Shown in pieces: positions 24,654 through 34,540 of a stretch of DNA of 64,000 nucleotides (the first letter of the stretch is position 1; each line of letters begins with the position of its first letter). This DNA is from Scylla paramamosain (taxonomy: Eukaryota > Arthropoda > Malacostraca > Decapoda > Portunidae): positions 1,527,431-1,591,430 of the forward strand of contig NC_087155.1 of the NCBI RefSeq assembly GCF_035594125.1, read 5' to 3'. The position numbers and the translations under genes are program-made. The notes under the pieces were generated by a model that was not told the origin of the DNA, did no database searches, and was given only the letters and a program-made list of their open reading frames with translations.

Positions 24654-25322
24654 TTATTCAGACTTCCTCACCAGAATAGTTTCAACTCCAAAAGGTTGAA
24701 GTCGCTGCGCCAGCCCTTCCACCATAGGCAGGTAATTATTTTTCCACTCATCCTGGCAGCGACCTCTACATCCCAGTCCTTCCGGGATAATAATTTGCTC
24801 TACTTCAGCGTTCGCCATGGCTAGCAGGGCAATCTTTTTCAGGCAATTCTGGAAGTGTTGACGTCGATTCACGCTTGTATCCATCTTGAGTCCTTCCACG
24901 TAAGGCAAATCCTTCGACGTCGCGATTGCCTGTCGCGCCTTCTCGTTTCCCTCGACGGCCTCGCCCCAACCATACTGAGTCACGCAGGCCACCAGGTGAG
25001 GGAGATTTACGCTTCCTGTGGGAGGCGCGTGGATAATGATACGTCCTGGGTCATCTCTCGTGTCTGCCGTGGCCCGATGAAGCGAGTAGAGTCTCTTTCT
25101 AGCTGCATGTGTATTCTCGTATGGGTAAATCGTTTTGAGATCCCGCGCAATCCCACTCGGTTCGGTGGAGACGGCATTTACTGAATAAATGATATAACAG
25201 CGGCGGTCGCGGAAGATGCCATCGGTCAGCTTGCCCTCGACCACCTTCATCTTGACGAGTAATTGGAGGGCTGATCCACACGTTGAACCCTCTGTGAGGG
25301 GAGTGAGGGGGAAATGTGTCAT
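24654..25322 (-). CDS. Macro-domain protein (possible ADP-ribose hydrolase)
   Basis: 222 residues. The segment from about residue 25 reads as a macro domain. VVEGKLTDGIF is the G-D-L-like first strand, IIYSVNAVSTEPSGIARDL the N-x-V-N/G-x-A loop, and IYPYENTHAARKRL with GRIIIHAP the central strands. NLPHLVACVTQYGWGEAVEG and IIIPEGLGCRGRCQDEW form the C-terminal ligand loop. Family knowledge: macro domains bind ADP-ribose, and some remove it from proteins or from its 1''-phosphate. A poly-A signal in minus orientation (AATAAAG) lies near 24633. The gene is on the same strand and of similar composition to its neighbours, so it is part of the element. I do not know it as a standard Polinton gene. 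Activity is not provable from sequence. Confidence 0.75.
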   Translation of the reverse strand: MTHFPLTPLTEGSTCGSALQLLVKMKVVEGKLTDGIFRDRRCYIIYSVNAVSTEPSGIARDLKTIYPYENTHAARKRLYSLHRATADTRDDPGRIIIHAPPTGSVNLPHLVACVTQYGWGEAVEGNEKARQAIATSKDLPYVEGLKMDTSVNRRQHFQNCLKKIALLAMANAEVEQIIIPEGLGCRGRCQDEWKNNYLPMVEGLAQRLQPFGVETILVRKSE

Positions 25323-25618
25323 CGCAGACCTTTATTCGCACGTATTGGTCGATATTACACCTTCTGCGTAGTAGAATTTATTCATTCAAATTGACGCAGG
25401 TGTTATTTTTTTTTTCCTTTGTTGGTGGGAAGGGATGGAGGGCGGGGAACGTATTATTTATTAGGGGATGTGGGTTAGGGGGGGTGAACCTTTTTTTTGA
25501 CCATAACCCTCATCAATTATCCATCCGTGGGCCTGCACCCCTGACGCGCCTAACACGTGCTCTCATGTATTATTGATGTACTTACTCGTTTACAGAGTAA
25601 GATGGGGAGCTTTCTCAT

Positions 25619-26137
25619 TTAATATGCTTCCCAGATGTCACCGACCCCGCCACCTATCAGTTTACTTCGTTGAGTCGTATTTCTGATGGCATCCGCGGGG
25701 AGTTGCGCCATGCGAAGTAGCAGTGATAATAATGGACGCTTATCGGGTGAAAGTCTTTTCGCGGCCCCCTTTTCGTGGCCGAGTACTCGTATGAGATCAA
25801 ACACGCTTATGCCAGAAAATGGTGGAAGTAAGTTACCGCGCTCATCCCATGAAATCCCAGGTTTACCCTCCAATAATTTCAAGAGAGATAAACCATATTC
25901 TCTAAAGGAAGGAGGAACGGCAACTCGAATCAAATCATCCAAGGGTGGATTGACAGGTGCGCGTGGTGGTGGCGTCACGGTGGCGGCGTCGGGGAGGGCG
26001 GCGGCCGGTAGCGGAAGTGAAGTTTTTTTTTTTTTCTTGACTTGTTTTGACGTGAATCGGTGCTGAGTTGCGCTGTCGGTCGGTTTAAACTTACACCTCT
26101 CGGCAACTGAGACGGGAACTAAACAATATTCTTTCAT
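25619..26137 (-). CDS. Conserved Polinton accessory protein (GxISWDxxG type)
   Basis: 172 residues. The N-terminal half is basic and Pro/Ala-rich. The C-terminal half holds VPPSFREYGLSLLKLLEG, then PGISWDERGNLLPPF, ISVFDLIRVL and LPADAIRNTTQRS. I recognise this pattern (a helical stretch, I-S-W-D/N-x-x-G, then D-L-I, then P-x-x-x-I-x-N) as a small protein recurrent in Polintons and adintoviruses near the capsid genes. Its function is not established. The start ATG overlaps the stop of the next gene by 4 nt (ATGA), so the two are packed like an operon. The poly-lysine near residue 35 corresponds to a T tract. Confidence 0.7.
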   Translation of the reverse strand: MKEYCLVPVSVAERCKFKPTDSATQHRFTSKQVKKKKKTSLPLPAAALPDAATVTPPPRAPVNPPLDDLIRVAVPPSFREYGLSLLKLLEGKPGISWDERGNLLPPFSGISVFDLIRVLGHEKGAAKRLSPDKRPLLSLLLRMAQLPADAIRNTTQRSKLIGGGVGDIWEAY

Positions 26138-26475
26138 CTCTGTAGTAAACTTGTTATTGCCGACACGGCTATCGGGAGTAACGCGGCCAATATGTTACCA
26201 CCTCGTTTGGAGATTAGAATCGCTTTCTTCTTGTACACGGGCGTCTTCTTCAGGGCTACAGTGCGAATATCACTCTTGAATTTTTTCAGGCGGTTAATGA
26301 TGGTATCGTCGTCCGTCAGGCGTCTCTTCAAAAAGTTGGCGAATATTTCCGAGATGCAATTGACTTCGCGCTTATTCAAACTTTGCAAGACCTGCTTCCG
26401 CAATTTAGGGGTGACGTGCGAGAGGAGAAAAACCAAATCCTTGTACTTCAATATCAATGGTTTTTCCTCATCCAT
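26134..26475 (-). CDS. Small conserved Polinton protein with hydrophobic C terminus
   Basis: 113 residues. The pattern is a helical N terminus, a central NCISEIFANFLKRRL, a basic LKKFKSDIRTVALKK block, then SKRGGNILAALLPIAVSAI, a G-G motif with a possible membrane-active helix at the C terminus. This arrangement recurs in Polinton proteins found beside the integrase or capsid genes. No catalytic motif is visible, and a virion or membrane role is inference. The stop overlaps the next ATG by 4 nt, and the start is 3 bp from the integrase stop. Confidence 0.7.
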   Translation of the reverse strand: MDEEKPLILKYKDLVFLLSHVTPKLRKQVLQSLNKREVNCISEIFANFLKRRLTDDDTIINRLKKFKSDIRTVALKKTPVYKKKAILISKRGGNILAALLPIAVSAITSLLQR

Positions 26476-26478
26476 ATC

Positions 26479-27579
26479 TTATACTAAGTCGTCCGCATCT
26501 ATCCAGCTGTCAAATTTATCTGGGTATCCACGCCAGTGGACGAAGTACTTTCTCTTACCTCGCTCGACCTTCGATCGTAATATATCGACCTGGTAATGTG
26601 AGGGAAGAGAGGACTTGATTAATTCTTCCCTGTAGAAAGCGCCGGTCACGTCCTCCCCCGCCAAATCCCTTATGAAATAAATAGGGATTTTATGTGAGTA
26701 ATCCACACGACTTATCTTAAAAAGCTCCTCGGTATTGTTGACGGTATAACCCTTATTGAATTTAAATTGCGTTCGGGAAGCACGTTGCAAGCGTACAATG
26801 TCTCCCACGTCTAATTTATGACTGACAACTTTCTTTCCCCTTGGCCGATTTAAATACATTCGTTTAAATTGCTTCCTGACTTGTGACAGCTCGCGGAGGC
26901 GGTGAACCTGAGCCGGCGTTTGGTTGCCGCCCAAACCGCGGTGTGGGGTGTGATTGTACGTATTTATTAGGGTGGGCAAGACGTTAATATACGTCAGTGT
27001 GTTGTTCTGCGTGAGATATTTATATATTTTTGTCTTTATGGTTCGGATGACCCTTTCTGCCAAACTCGCCTTTGTTTCACGCGAGTAATTGGAATACAAG
27101 GTAATACCTTTCAAAGTTAGATATTTTTTCACTGCTTGATTATAAAATTCGGATCCCTGATCGGTAAAAAGACGCGACACGCCTGTAAAACTCCCCGACT
27201 CTAGAACTTTTTTCAGCGCTTGCAGGCTACTGTGTCCGGATTTACTTGTCAGCGTTGCCACTTTCAAGTATCTGCTGAAAACGTCCAGGCAAAACATGAT
27301 GTATCGGACGCCGCCATTGTGTCTGTGCAGCCTCGCAAAATCGGCCAAATCGCAAGTTAAAATGACGGACGGTTTAGGAGCGAGAATTTTTCGTCGCGGA
27401 AAACGTTTCAGTGTCGGCTTGTGAAGCGTATAAGTGCGATTGCCCTGCAGAAATGCCCTCACATCGCGGAGTGTTAGATTCTTATCCCTTTTCTTCCCCT
27501 CTCTGTAGAGTGCTTGCACACCTCCTAAAGCCGCAGGATTCGTCATATCCCGGTAAAGTTCGTCCAAAACGGCGTTCAT
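26479..27579 (-). CDS. INT: Polinton integrase (DDE, C-terminal chromodomain)
   Basis: 366 residues, retroviral-type integrase that joins the element ends to target DNA. The rve core runs from about residue 70 to 190 with the D,D35E triad: Asp77 in ILTCDLADF, Asp140 in RLFTDQGSEF and Glu175 in KASLAERVIRT. An SH3-like region follows with VGDIVRLQ. The last 50 residues form a chromodomain with YQVDILRSK, YFVHWRGY and SWIDADDLV. The C-terminal chromodomain may guide target choice; here the target was a GTA microsatellite. The N-terminal zinc-binding region looks short or divergent. The frame is intact. Confidence 0.95.
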   Translation of the reverse strand: MNAVLDELYRDMTNPAALGGVQALYREGKKRDKNLTLRDVRAFLQGNRTYTLHKPTLKRFPRRKILAPKPSVILTCDLADFARLHRHNGGVRYIMFCLDVFSRYLKVATLTSKSGHSSLQALKKVLESGSFTGVSRLFTDQGSEFYNQAVKKYLTLKGITLYSNYSRETKASLAERVIRTIKTKIYKYLTQNNTLTYINVLPTLINTYNHTPHRGLGGNQTPAQVHRLRELSQVRKQFKRMYLNRPRGKKVVSHKLDVGDIVRLQRASRTQFKFNKGYTVNNTEELFKISRVDYSHKIPIYFIRDLAGEDVTGAFYREELIKSSLPSHYQVDILRSKVERGKRKYFVHWRGYPDKFDSWIDADDLV

Positions 27580-27606
27580 AGCAGATAGACTTTCTCACAG
27601 GGTGAC

Positions 27607-28227
27607 TCATCCCGTGCGCAGTTGAATTTCTTCGGGTGCGTTCGGGGATAAATCACACAACAAATAACCGTGATCTCGTCTAAGCACGACATTTTTATAA
27701 ATTTCCACAAAGTGTTTGGCGCGCTCCCTTCCATAAAGTTGCCTGCCCAGACATTCAATTTGATATATATCTCTGTTTTTCATAAGAATGTAATGTGAGG
27801 CATTTAAAGTTATCGTTCTAGCATACTTTCCGGGGAAAAAGACATTCTGTGCTATCATTATAACTGACAAATTTTTATGTCTCCCTTTGGTGAAAGCCTC
27901 TGCTATCGTTTGAGAATTGCCAGCCGTGAGGAAATTGTCATCTAATATCAGGAGTGTGTGCGTTTGCGGGTCGGCGTATGGACTGTTATCATCCATCACG
28001 GGATCAATAATTTTCTCATGCACTTCGACCTTATCTTGAAAAGGGGAATTCTGCTGCAGCGAATGCGATGAGACGCCACAAATGATAATTCTGTTAAATC
28101 CATGCTGATATATCTCTATAATTTTATTGCAGAGGTGTGTTTTGCCGGAATTTGTATAACCTGCAATAATTATGCGTGCAGGATATCTGAAGAGATTCAG
28201 CATCTCTTCGCTAAATGTCTTGTCCAT
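27607..28227 (-). CDS. ATP: FtsK/HerA-type genome-packaging ATPase
   Basis: 206 residues. Walker A is IAGYTNSGKTH (residues 21-31) and Walker B is LLILDD (residues 92-97), with IMIAQNVFF as the likely sensor strand. This is the adenovirus IVa2/A32-like packaging ATPase class of Polintons, thought to drive element DNA into capsids. The size suits the family. The start lies 28 bp from the end of a repeat-containing spacer, and the stop is 27 bp upstream of the integrase start. The frame is intact. Confidence 0.92.
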   Translation of the reverse strand: MDKTFSEEMLNLFRYPARIIIAGYTNSGKTHLCNKIIEIYQHGFNRIIICGVSSHSLQQNSPFQDKVEVHEKIIDPVMDDNSPYADPQTHTLLILDDNFLTAGNSQTIAEAFTKGRHKNLSVIMIAQNVFFPGKYARTITLNASHYILMKNRDIYQIECLGRQLYGRERAKHFVEIYKNVVLRRDHGYLLCDLSPNAPEEIQLRTG

Positions 28228-28553
28228 GTTAAGTTCAGAGGGTTACTAAAAGACGCTACGATATGTTTACAGTATTTATTACTTAACCTTTATTTACATG
28301 GTCATGTAGGTAACAGCATAACTAACCTCCCAGCTGCATCCTCATCCCTGCCTTCTAATTATGACGTGGATCTCCCCCGACCCACACCTCTTCCTCAACC
28401 TCCCCCCCCTTCTCCCCCCTCTCCTTAACCTAAGTACAAATGTTCTTACATTACCTCCTCCTCCTCATCCTCCTTATCCCCACGTGGGCAGTACAAATGT
28501 CCTTACAGTACATGAACAATCTCCTCATTCCTCTCCTTAACTCCATACTCAAA

Positions 28554-28856
28554 ACAAATGTTCTTACATTACATGAATGGCAGCTGCTGGCGGCCGCGGT
28601 CTCTCTCCACCCCTTAATTATGACGTGAATAATGTCATGGAAGGCCACTCCCGATCACGACACAACCCATCCTCCACCTCCCCCTCTTCCTTAGCCTACG
28701 TGGTCAGAGCAAATGTTTTTTTACATTACATGAAGGGCGTCTGCTAGCAGCTGCGTCCTCTCTTTCTCTACCCCTTAATCATGATGTGAATAATGCCGCG
28801 GAAAGTCTCTCCCGATCACGCCACAGACCACTCATTACCCCATCCTCCCCCTCTTC
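28554..28856. repeat. 157-bp tandem duplication at the polymerase 3' end
   Basis: Copy A is 28554-28690 and copy B 28711-28856. They share ATTACATGAA, CACCCCTTAAT-type and CTCCCGATCACG blocks. Shorter pieces recur at 28308-28385, 28437 and 28496. Copy B carries the last polymerase codons and stop. Copy A keeps the same reading of the tail in the same orientation, ending LFTS and a TAA stop instead of TGA. The spacer to the ATPase gene therefore consists of decayed copies of the polymerase tail. Confidence 0.75.
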
Positions 28857-31800
28857 CTCCCCCTCTTCCTCCTCCTCCTCCTCCTCCTCCTCCTCCTCCT
28901 CCTCTTCCTCATCCACCTCCACCTCCCCCACATCCACCGCCACCTCCTCTTCCATCTCATTCTCCACATCTCTTTCCCGCGGATCATTGTCGGGGTGATA
29001 ATACGCCCTTGAGGTATAGCCATCGACGTGAAAGCGCTTGTCGTCAAAATGTGACAACGTACGCTTTCGCATACGAGTGGTACAAATTTGTCCTTTCACA
29101 TTCCTGATATTATAGCAATCCACCATCCCACATGCGACATTATTAAGTGTTTCCCTATACTGCTGATGCAATATATTTTGCTGAAGGTGAGTTGGAATGC
29201 CTTTACCTCGAGATACTTGCTTGTCATCTTCCAACAGCAGCGAATACATCTTTGGCTTTAATATAATCGCCTCTTTGATGAGCGTGGATCCGGTTTCAGA
29301 TTTCAACAAGCCTAGTTGACCCTTCCGCTCCCCATTAAAACACGGGTGATCTGAAGCAAAGTTACTGGTGTCGAGAAAATTTGCCATGGGTCCATGTTTC
29401 AGTTCATCATTTAAGTTTGTAGGTATGTGCAGACTGAAAATGAAACTGTCAGTATCTTCATAAGCTAATTTAGCTCTCTCCCCATAATTAGCTTTGATGA
29501 CACGATACCAAAAGTTGTACATGTACTTCTTTGCCACTTCTAAAATATGGTATCCCAAGTAATTTGGCTGCCTGATTTTAATCGTATTCTTACTGTTGAC
29601 ACATATGACTCGGTCCTCGCCTAATTGGTGGACCCTTTTAAAGGATGGATTTCTTGCATACTTCAGGAAAGTCTTTCTTTTTGTCACTAATTTCTGCTGG
29701 AGGCCATACTTCACTTCAGATAACATGGATCTACCATAAACTGCGTTTGACATCAGTTTGCAAATGCGATTTTTAATGGCGCACGTCTCATTTTTACGCT
29801 GAGCGACGTTCCTTTCTATGAAAGGTTTCAGGTATGGAGCCTGTCTGAACCTATATATAGCATGAACACATTGTATTTCCAGTCCAAGTGAGAGTAAAAG
29901 TTGCAGCAATTCCAGACTGATGAGATGATCTTTCAGTCCCTTATGACTGGCCACGAGTTTACGATTTTTCCTCCCCAGCTTACGACCCTCAGCTTCTAAC
30001 AGTCTTTTACTGTACGGCGAGATGTCATCTTCTGTAATAGTCATGTGTGCGAGGCACAGAGGGAACTCGTCCGTGATCCGAGCTACGTCGGGGGAAACGT
30101 CACAGCTGTCTAAATGCAGCCAGTAGCCGACGTCGCCATCTGTCGCATGATTCTGGATGCCAACTTCAAAAAAATCATCCATCTCTGACTGAGAAAGCTT
30201 TTTGATGTCACCCATAGGCAGGGGGGAACACATAACGCTTGCATATAATGAATTATAGTCCAGATAGAACACATAGGTGCCGGGTCCGCCGTCGGGTTCG
30301 TGGTTTGACTGCAGGTGTGGCCTGACGCAAGTTACAAAGCCTCCTCGTACATTTCTTTTGATCAGGTGATACATGTTAGGATCGTAAGGTGGATCAAGTT
30401 GAACGCCTGTCGACTTTAAAAAAGCGTCATAAGCATAAGAAGACAGTGACACGTAATGTGCCACGTCCAGCCCATAAAATTCATGCAGGTATGATCTATA
30501 TTTGAGATATGTGTCGGCTAATAATCCCACATCAATCTCACAATACAGTCTTATGTAATCGCCTAAAGTGCGGCAGGATGTCATACTCCACACGCTTTGA
30601 GCGTGTTCATATTCTCCAGGTGGCAGAGCCTTCCCCTTGAGCGTGTCATAAAATGCCTCACGAGGTGGCAATTGTCGATCTTCTAAGCGGCCAAGGTCGG
30701 TGATGTACTCATAACAAAGAAACTGTTTTTGAGTGCAAATTACACGCCTTACATCCTCGGGGAGGTAATTCACCATTTCCTGGGCGTAACGCGTGCTATA
30801 GCCCGCCTGCACGTGACTCTGAGCGAGATGACCGAGACCAGCATTCATAATGGAAAGCGTGTCCTGAAACTGCAATTCCTTAATCCTTACTTTCAATAAA
30901 TGCGATTCTGACTTGGCAAGGATGTCCACGTGCGACTCTGGCAAGTGAAGGTCTTTTATGATTAAGGAGACGTCAAAGCTCATATTATGTGCCAGAGTGA
31001 CGAGGTATTTCCTCATGTCACGACACTGGAGGTTGCATCGCGCGCACAAAGCCCCCTTGTAATTATTTTGTGGTAATGAGTGGTCGTGATGTTTATGAGG
31101 TGGGGTTTTCACATTAAAGGGTTGATGGCAGAGCTCGCAGTGACGCTGACGTTTGAAGTGGGCTTCATCCTCCGCAGACATGCTAATTGGATAGCTAACT
31201 ACACTTTCCTTGATGATTCCCCAAGCATTGGATAGGCTATCAATGAAATTATTCACGGGATCTTCACCGAAATAACTTCTCTTTTCCACGACATCTCCAT
31301 GCCTATTGATGATGAGATACGAGTAACCAATTGGGTCATGTTCAGCTATCACACTCCTATTCTCCTTAGGTTTTATCATAGTTTCAAAATCAAAAAATGC
31401 TAAGTATGCAGGCTGATAGGTGTAGGCAAAATTTTTAAATTTTACTTTTTCACCGTCACCTGGAAAGAGAAGAGTTTGAGTGAAGTCGCAGTGACACTCG
31501 TGATCGCTCAAACTGACAGACTTGGGAACTGAGCTGAAACATACTTTGCAAAACTGATGACCCTCTGGGGTGGGGCTGCTTCTCGTCAATTTCCGGTGCA
31601 GCTTCTCCACGTCTTTAATGAGCGTCATATGTTTTCCACCTAGTAAAAGGAGTGAGACTACAGTTTTATACTTCCGCGAGCCTTTTCTTGATAATGTTAA
31701 ATAGTATATCTCACCGCTTTTTGTCAGTGTATAAACGTCCAGAGACAGGCGATTTAACCTTTCTAACTGACTCAAGTTCTCCCAAGTCACTGGACTGTCT

Positions 31801-33167
31801 ACTTTTCCGCGCGTGACGTATTTCTCTCCGCCATGCCGTCTCCGTAATATTTTTGGAATTCTTTTCCAAGGTACACCTCGAGCATGAAGTCTGAAAGCCG
31901 CCAAACACTGAATAACACAGGATGAATGTCGGCCATCAGGATTGAAAATTTCATTCCCTCCTCGCACGCCTCTAGGATAAGCAACATAATCTCCTATGCC
32001 ACTACATGCGACGTGCAAGCAATAATTGATGAAAAAATTCTGTACTCTTGAAATGATAAAACCAGATCCTTCAGTCTCGCTGGTAAGGCTTTCCAGCCGA
32101 CTGTTCAGCTGATGGATCCATAAATCAACAAGGTCAGGCACATCTTGATAGGTGATCAGTCGTGCTCTAAAAGCAATATGAATGACTCGATGTTCATCCT
32201 CCCCTAAGGTAGAGAATTTCACTAGTAACAGAGAAATGTGTGAAAATATTTTCAGGGTGGGGGGGAATGGCGAGCCGTGTGACGTGAAATATGATCTAAT
32301 TTCCCGTATAAAGAACTCCCTGTATTCGGTAAGTAGACCGAGTGGATCTCTGCTTACATGATCAGGTATGTCATATTGATGTCTGGTGAAGCTCCTCATA
32401 AAATTTTCCCTCGAGTCAATTAACCGCGGTTCTTCCGGCATCCCGCGCTCGTCAAGGTCTGCATCCGCCGACTCTCCCGCCATGCTGCACTCATCGTGGT
32501 CCGCCTCCGCTTGTGGCGTGTCTGGGAAGAAAAAATAGAAGTAGCAGCGACAGTTTATTATTATTATTATTATTATTATTATTTTTATTATTGTTATTAT
32601 TATTATTGAATTGATATTTACCTTGTGTAGGTAGTGAAGGACTTGAAGTCTCGGAAGAATTGAATACGTTCCCCGATAATCCACTCGGTCCCGGCCGTGG
32701 CGAGTCTTAAAAAAAAAAGAATATTAGTAGTGGCGGCAGCACCGTATTTATTGCTTTATTATTTGTAGTATTTTTTTTTTTTCTCACCTCTTCCCCCGCC
32801 TCCGCGTGGGATGTCGCCTTGTGACGTCCGCCGACGTGGGCCTTCTACGCCGCCGTTCTGTCCAACCTCAATCGAGTGTGAGCCTGTACAGGAAGATGTG
32901 CTCAGAGCTCAAACTTGTAAAGATTGACAGTCATTTCATCTTTATTATTATACATTCCCGCCAAAATAAGTAATAATGCTTACCAGAAGAAGCAGGATTG
33001 CCAACTTCGCAGGTGTGTTCTGGCGGTGGATGTGGAAACAGAAGTCCACACCGCTCGCATAAATCACACTGGTCTTCCACACATGAGGGACAGGATGGAT
33101 TAGTGTGCCATCTCCCACACACTTCACATAAAAGCCGCGCCTCTGCTGTTCCACAATGAACACCCAT
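28779..33167 (-). CDS. POLB: Protein-primed family B DNA polymerase, four exons
   Basis: Exons are 32984-33167, 32788-32883, 32622-32705 and 28779-32521. All three introns are phase 1, with GT-AG ends and open joins, giving about 1368 residues. Exon 1 is Cys-rich (CEVCGRW, CPSCVEDQCDLCERCG) and probably binds zinc. Exon 4 holds the catalytic core. Exonuclease motifs are FFDFETM near 31388, LAHNMSFD near 30980 and YCEIDVG near 30535. Polymerase motifs are YLDYNSLYASVM near 30250, LMSNAVYGRSM near 29742 and YEDTDSF near 29455. The region between the zinc exon and exonuclease motif I should contain the terminal-protein-like domain. The C terminus has an acidic Glu tail, and its last residues fall in a 157-bp tandem repeat. 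The polymerase copies the element by protein priming. Confidence 0.9.
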
Positions 33168-33379
33168 TTTTCTTTTCTTTTTTTTTCTATAACATTGTCA
33201 ACACTTTGTCCCGGCCGCCATGCCGCGCGGGGAAACACTGAAGCTTCCCGCGCAGATGGTCGCGAGGTGCGTGACTTGCCTCGGAAGTAGGCAACACCTG
33301 CCTGTTTCATTATCCTCCACTCCACCCATTATCCCACCTTGATCGATTCTCTTCAAAACTTTACGTCCGAGACGCAAAG

Positions 33380-34302
33380 TTAACGTGGTCTTATATGTAA
33401 CACGCAAGTAACACTGTTTTCCCCATCTTCAAACTGAATAGGTTTGCCTCTTTGATTAGCAATTTTGATAGCCACACTCTCTATAGTTGATACAGAAAGT
33501 GGTTTATACGTAACTGAATTCGCACCTTTACTGGTGCTGTCGCCGGGGAGTGGTATGACGTCTAATATATTAACTAGTTGGTTACCAAATCGCGAGGGAG
33601 AAATGATGTCGGTATAAACGTACATATAATCCGTCCCTGCATCAGCTCGCGGTACGTATTGAGCGAATAATTTTATGGGTGATGAGGAGGAAGCTTCGCT
33701 CGCGCTGGAAGATGAAATGACATCGCCAGATCTTTGAAAGTAGACGGTGTAGCGAAAATTTGGATTGAAACCCAGAATGCGAGCTATATGCGATGCAAAT
33801 TTTATACTTATATCACTGTAAATACGATCGTCATTAGGAGGGACAATCGCGTTATTCACAACGACCCGCTCCAAGTCGTGGTCATAATAAATTATATCCG
33901 AGTAAGGGAAATAGATCTTAAAGGAGTCATTCAAGATTGCTTGAAGTTCTCTCACTATCTGTCCATTAATCGCCTTAGTTATGGCCGGTATGTTCTTATC
34001 GGTAAAATTGGAGATGATATTCCTTTCCGGTAGATAGGTATACATATTATATTCATACATATCAAAGTCTGACTGCTTAACCCGACCATAGAACGATATA
34101 CTGGAATTTGGATCCCCTTCCGTAATGCAGTAGAAATATTTAGGGAATAAAATATTACACAGGCCGACTTCATAATCCCTGCCGGTGTCTAAATGAATGG
34201 GTAAGATTCTGTTTTCAAATTCTGTTGTTGTGTTGTTGATTTCCTACCACCTGCAAGAGAAGATAGGTATACGTATATATCGTCACTATCTCTCAATGAC
34301 AT
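33380..34302 (-). CDS. Penton-like minor capsid protein, 5' frame break
   Basis: The main frame is open from 34243 to the stop at 33380, with the first ATG at 34060 (226 residues). C-terminal signatures YMYVYTDIISPSRFGNQLVN, then LDVIPLPGD and IQFEDGENSVTCVLHIRPR, are those of Polinton/adintovirus penton proteins. The frame upstream of the ATG at 34060 also reads as penton (RDYEVGLCNILFP) but has no start codon. A typical N terminus begins at ATG 34302 in a different frame and stops at 34191-34189. A 1-2 nt indel between about 34243 and 34210 is the likely cause; an intron there would be only about 30 nt. The product would be a single jelly-roll capsid vertex protein. This is the one clearly damaged gene of the element. 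Confidence 0.8.
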
Positions 34303-34390
34303 GTTTTTTAAACCCTGTCAACTAACAGACTGACTTTAAACTTTACCTTTTCATGACATATATACGTCGGCAGACTGGAGATTATGGCGG

Positions 34391-34479
34391 TACGGCGTGG
34401 ATAGTCGCGACGACCTTGACCATAGGGGAATGTACTGAGATATCGGAGGGAGCACGTGTCGGCTATAATAATAATAATA

Positions 34480-34540
<61 letters not shown>

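Noticed and set aside
25316..25576. Plus-strand 86-codon frame in the Polinton
   Set aside because: It lies opposite the gene direction in a spacer, with no motifs and T-tract-derived Phe.
28835..29047. Arg-rich frame opposite the polymerase tail
   Set aside because: It is the same strand read in another frame over the acidic Glu tail; composition artefact.
34210..34260. An intron joining the two penton frames
   Set aside because: The only usable donor and acceptor lie about 30 nt apart, below any credible intron size.
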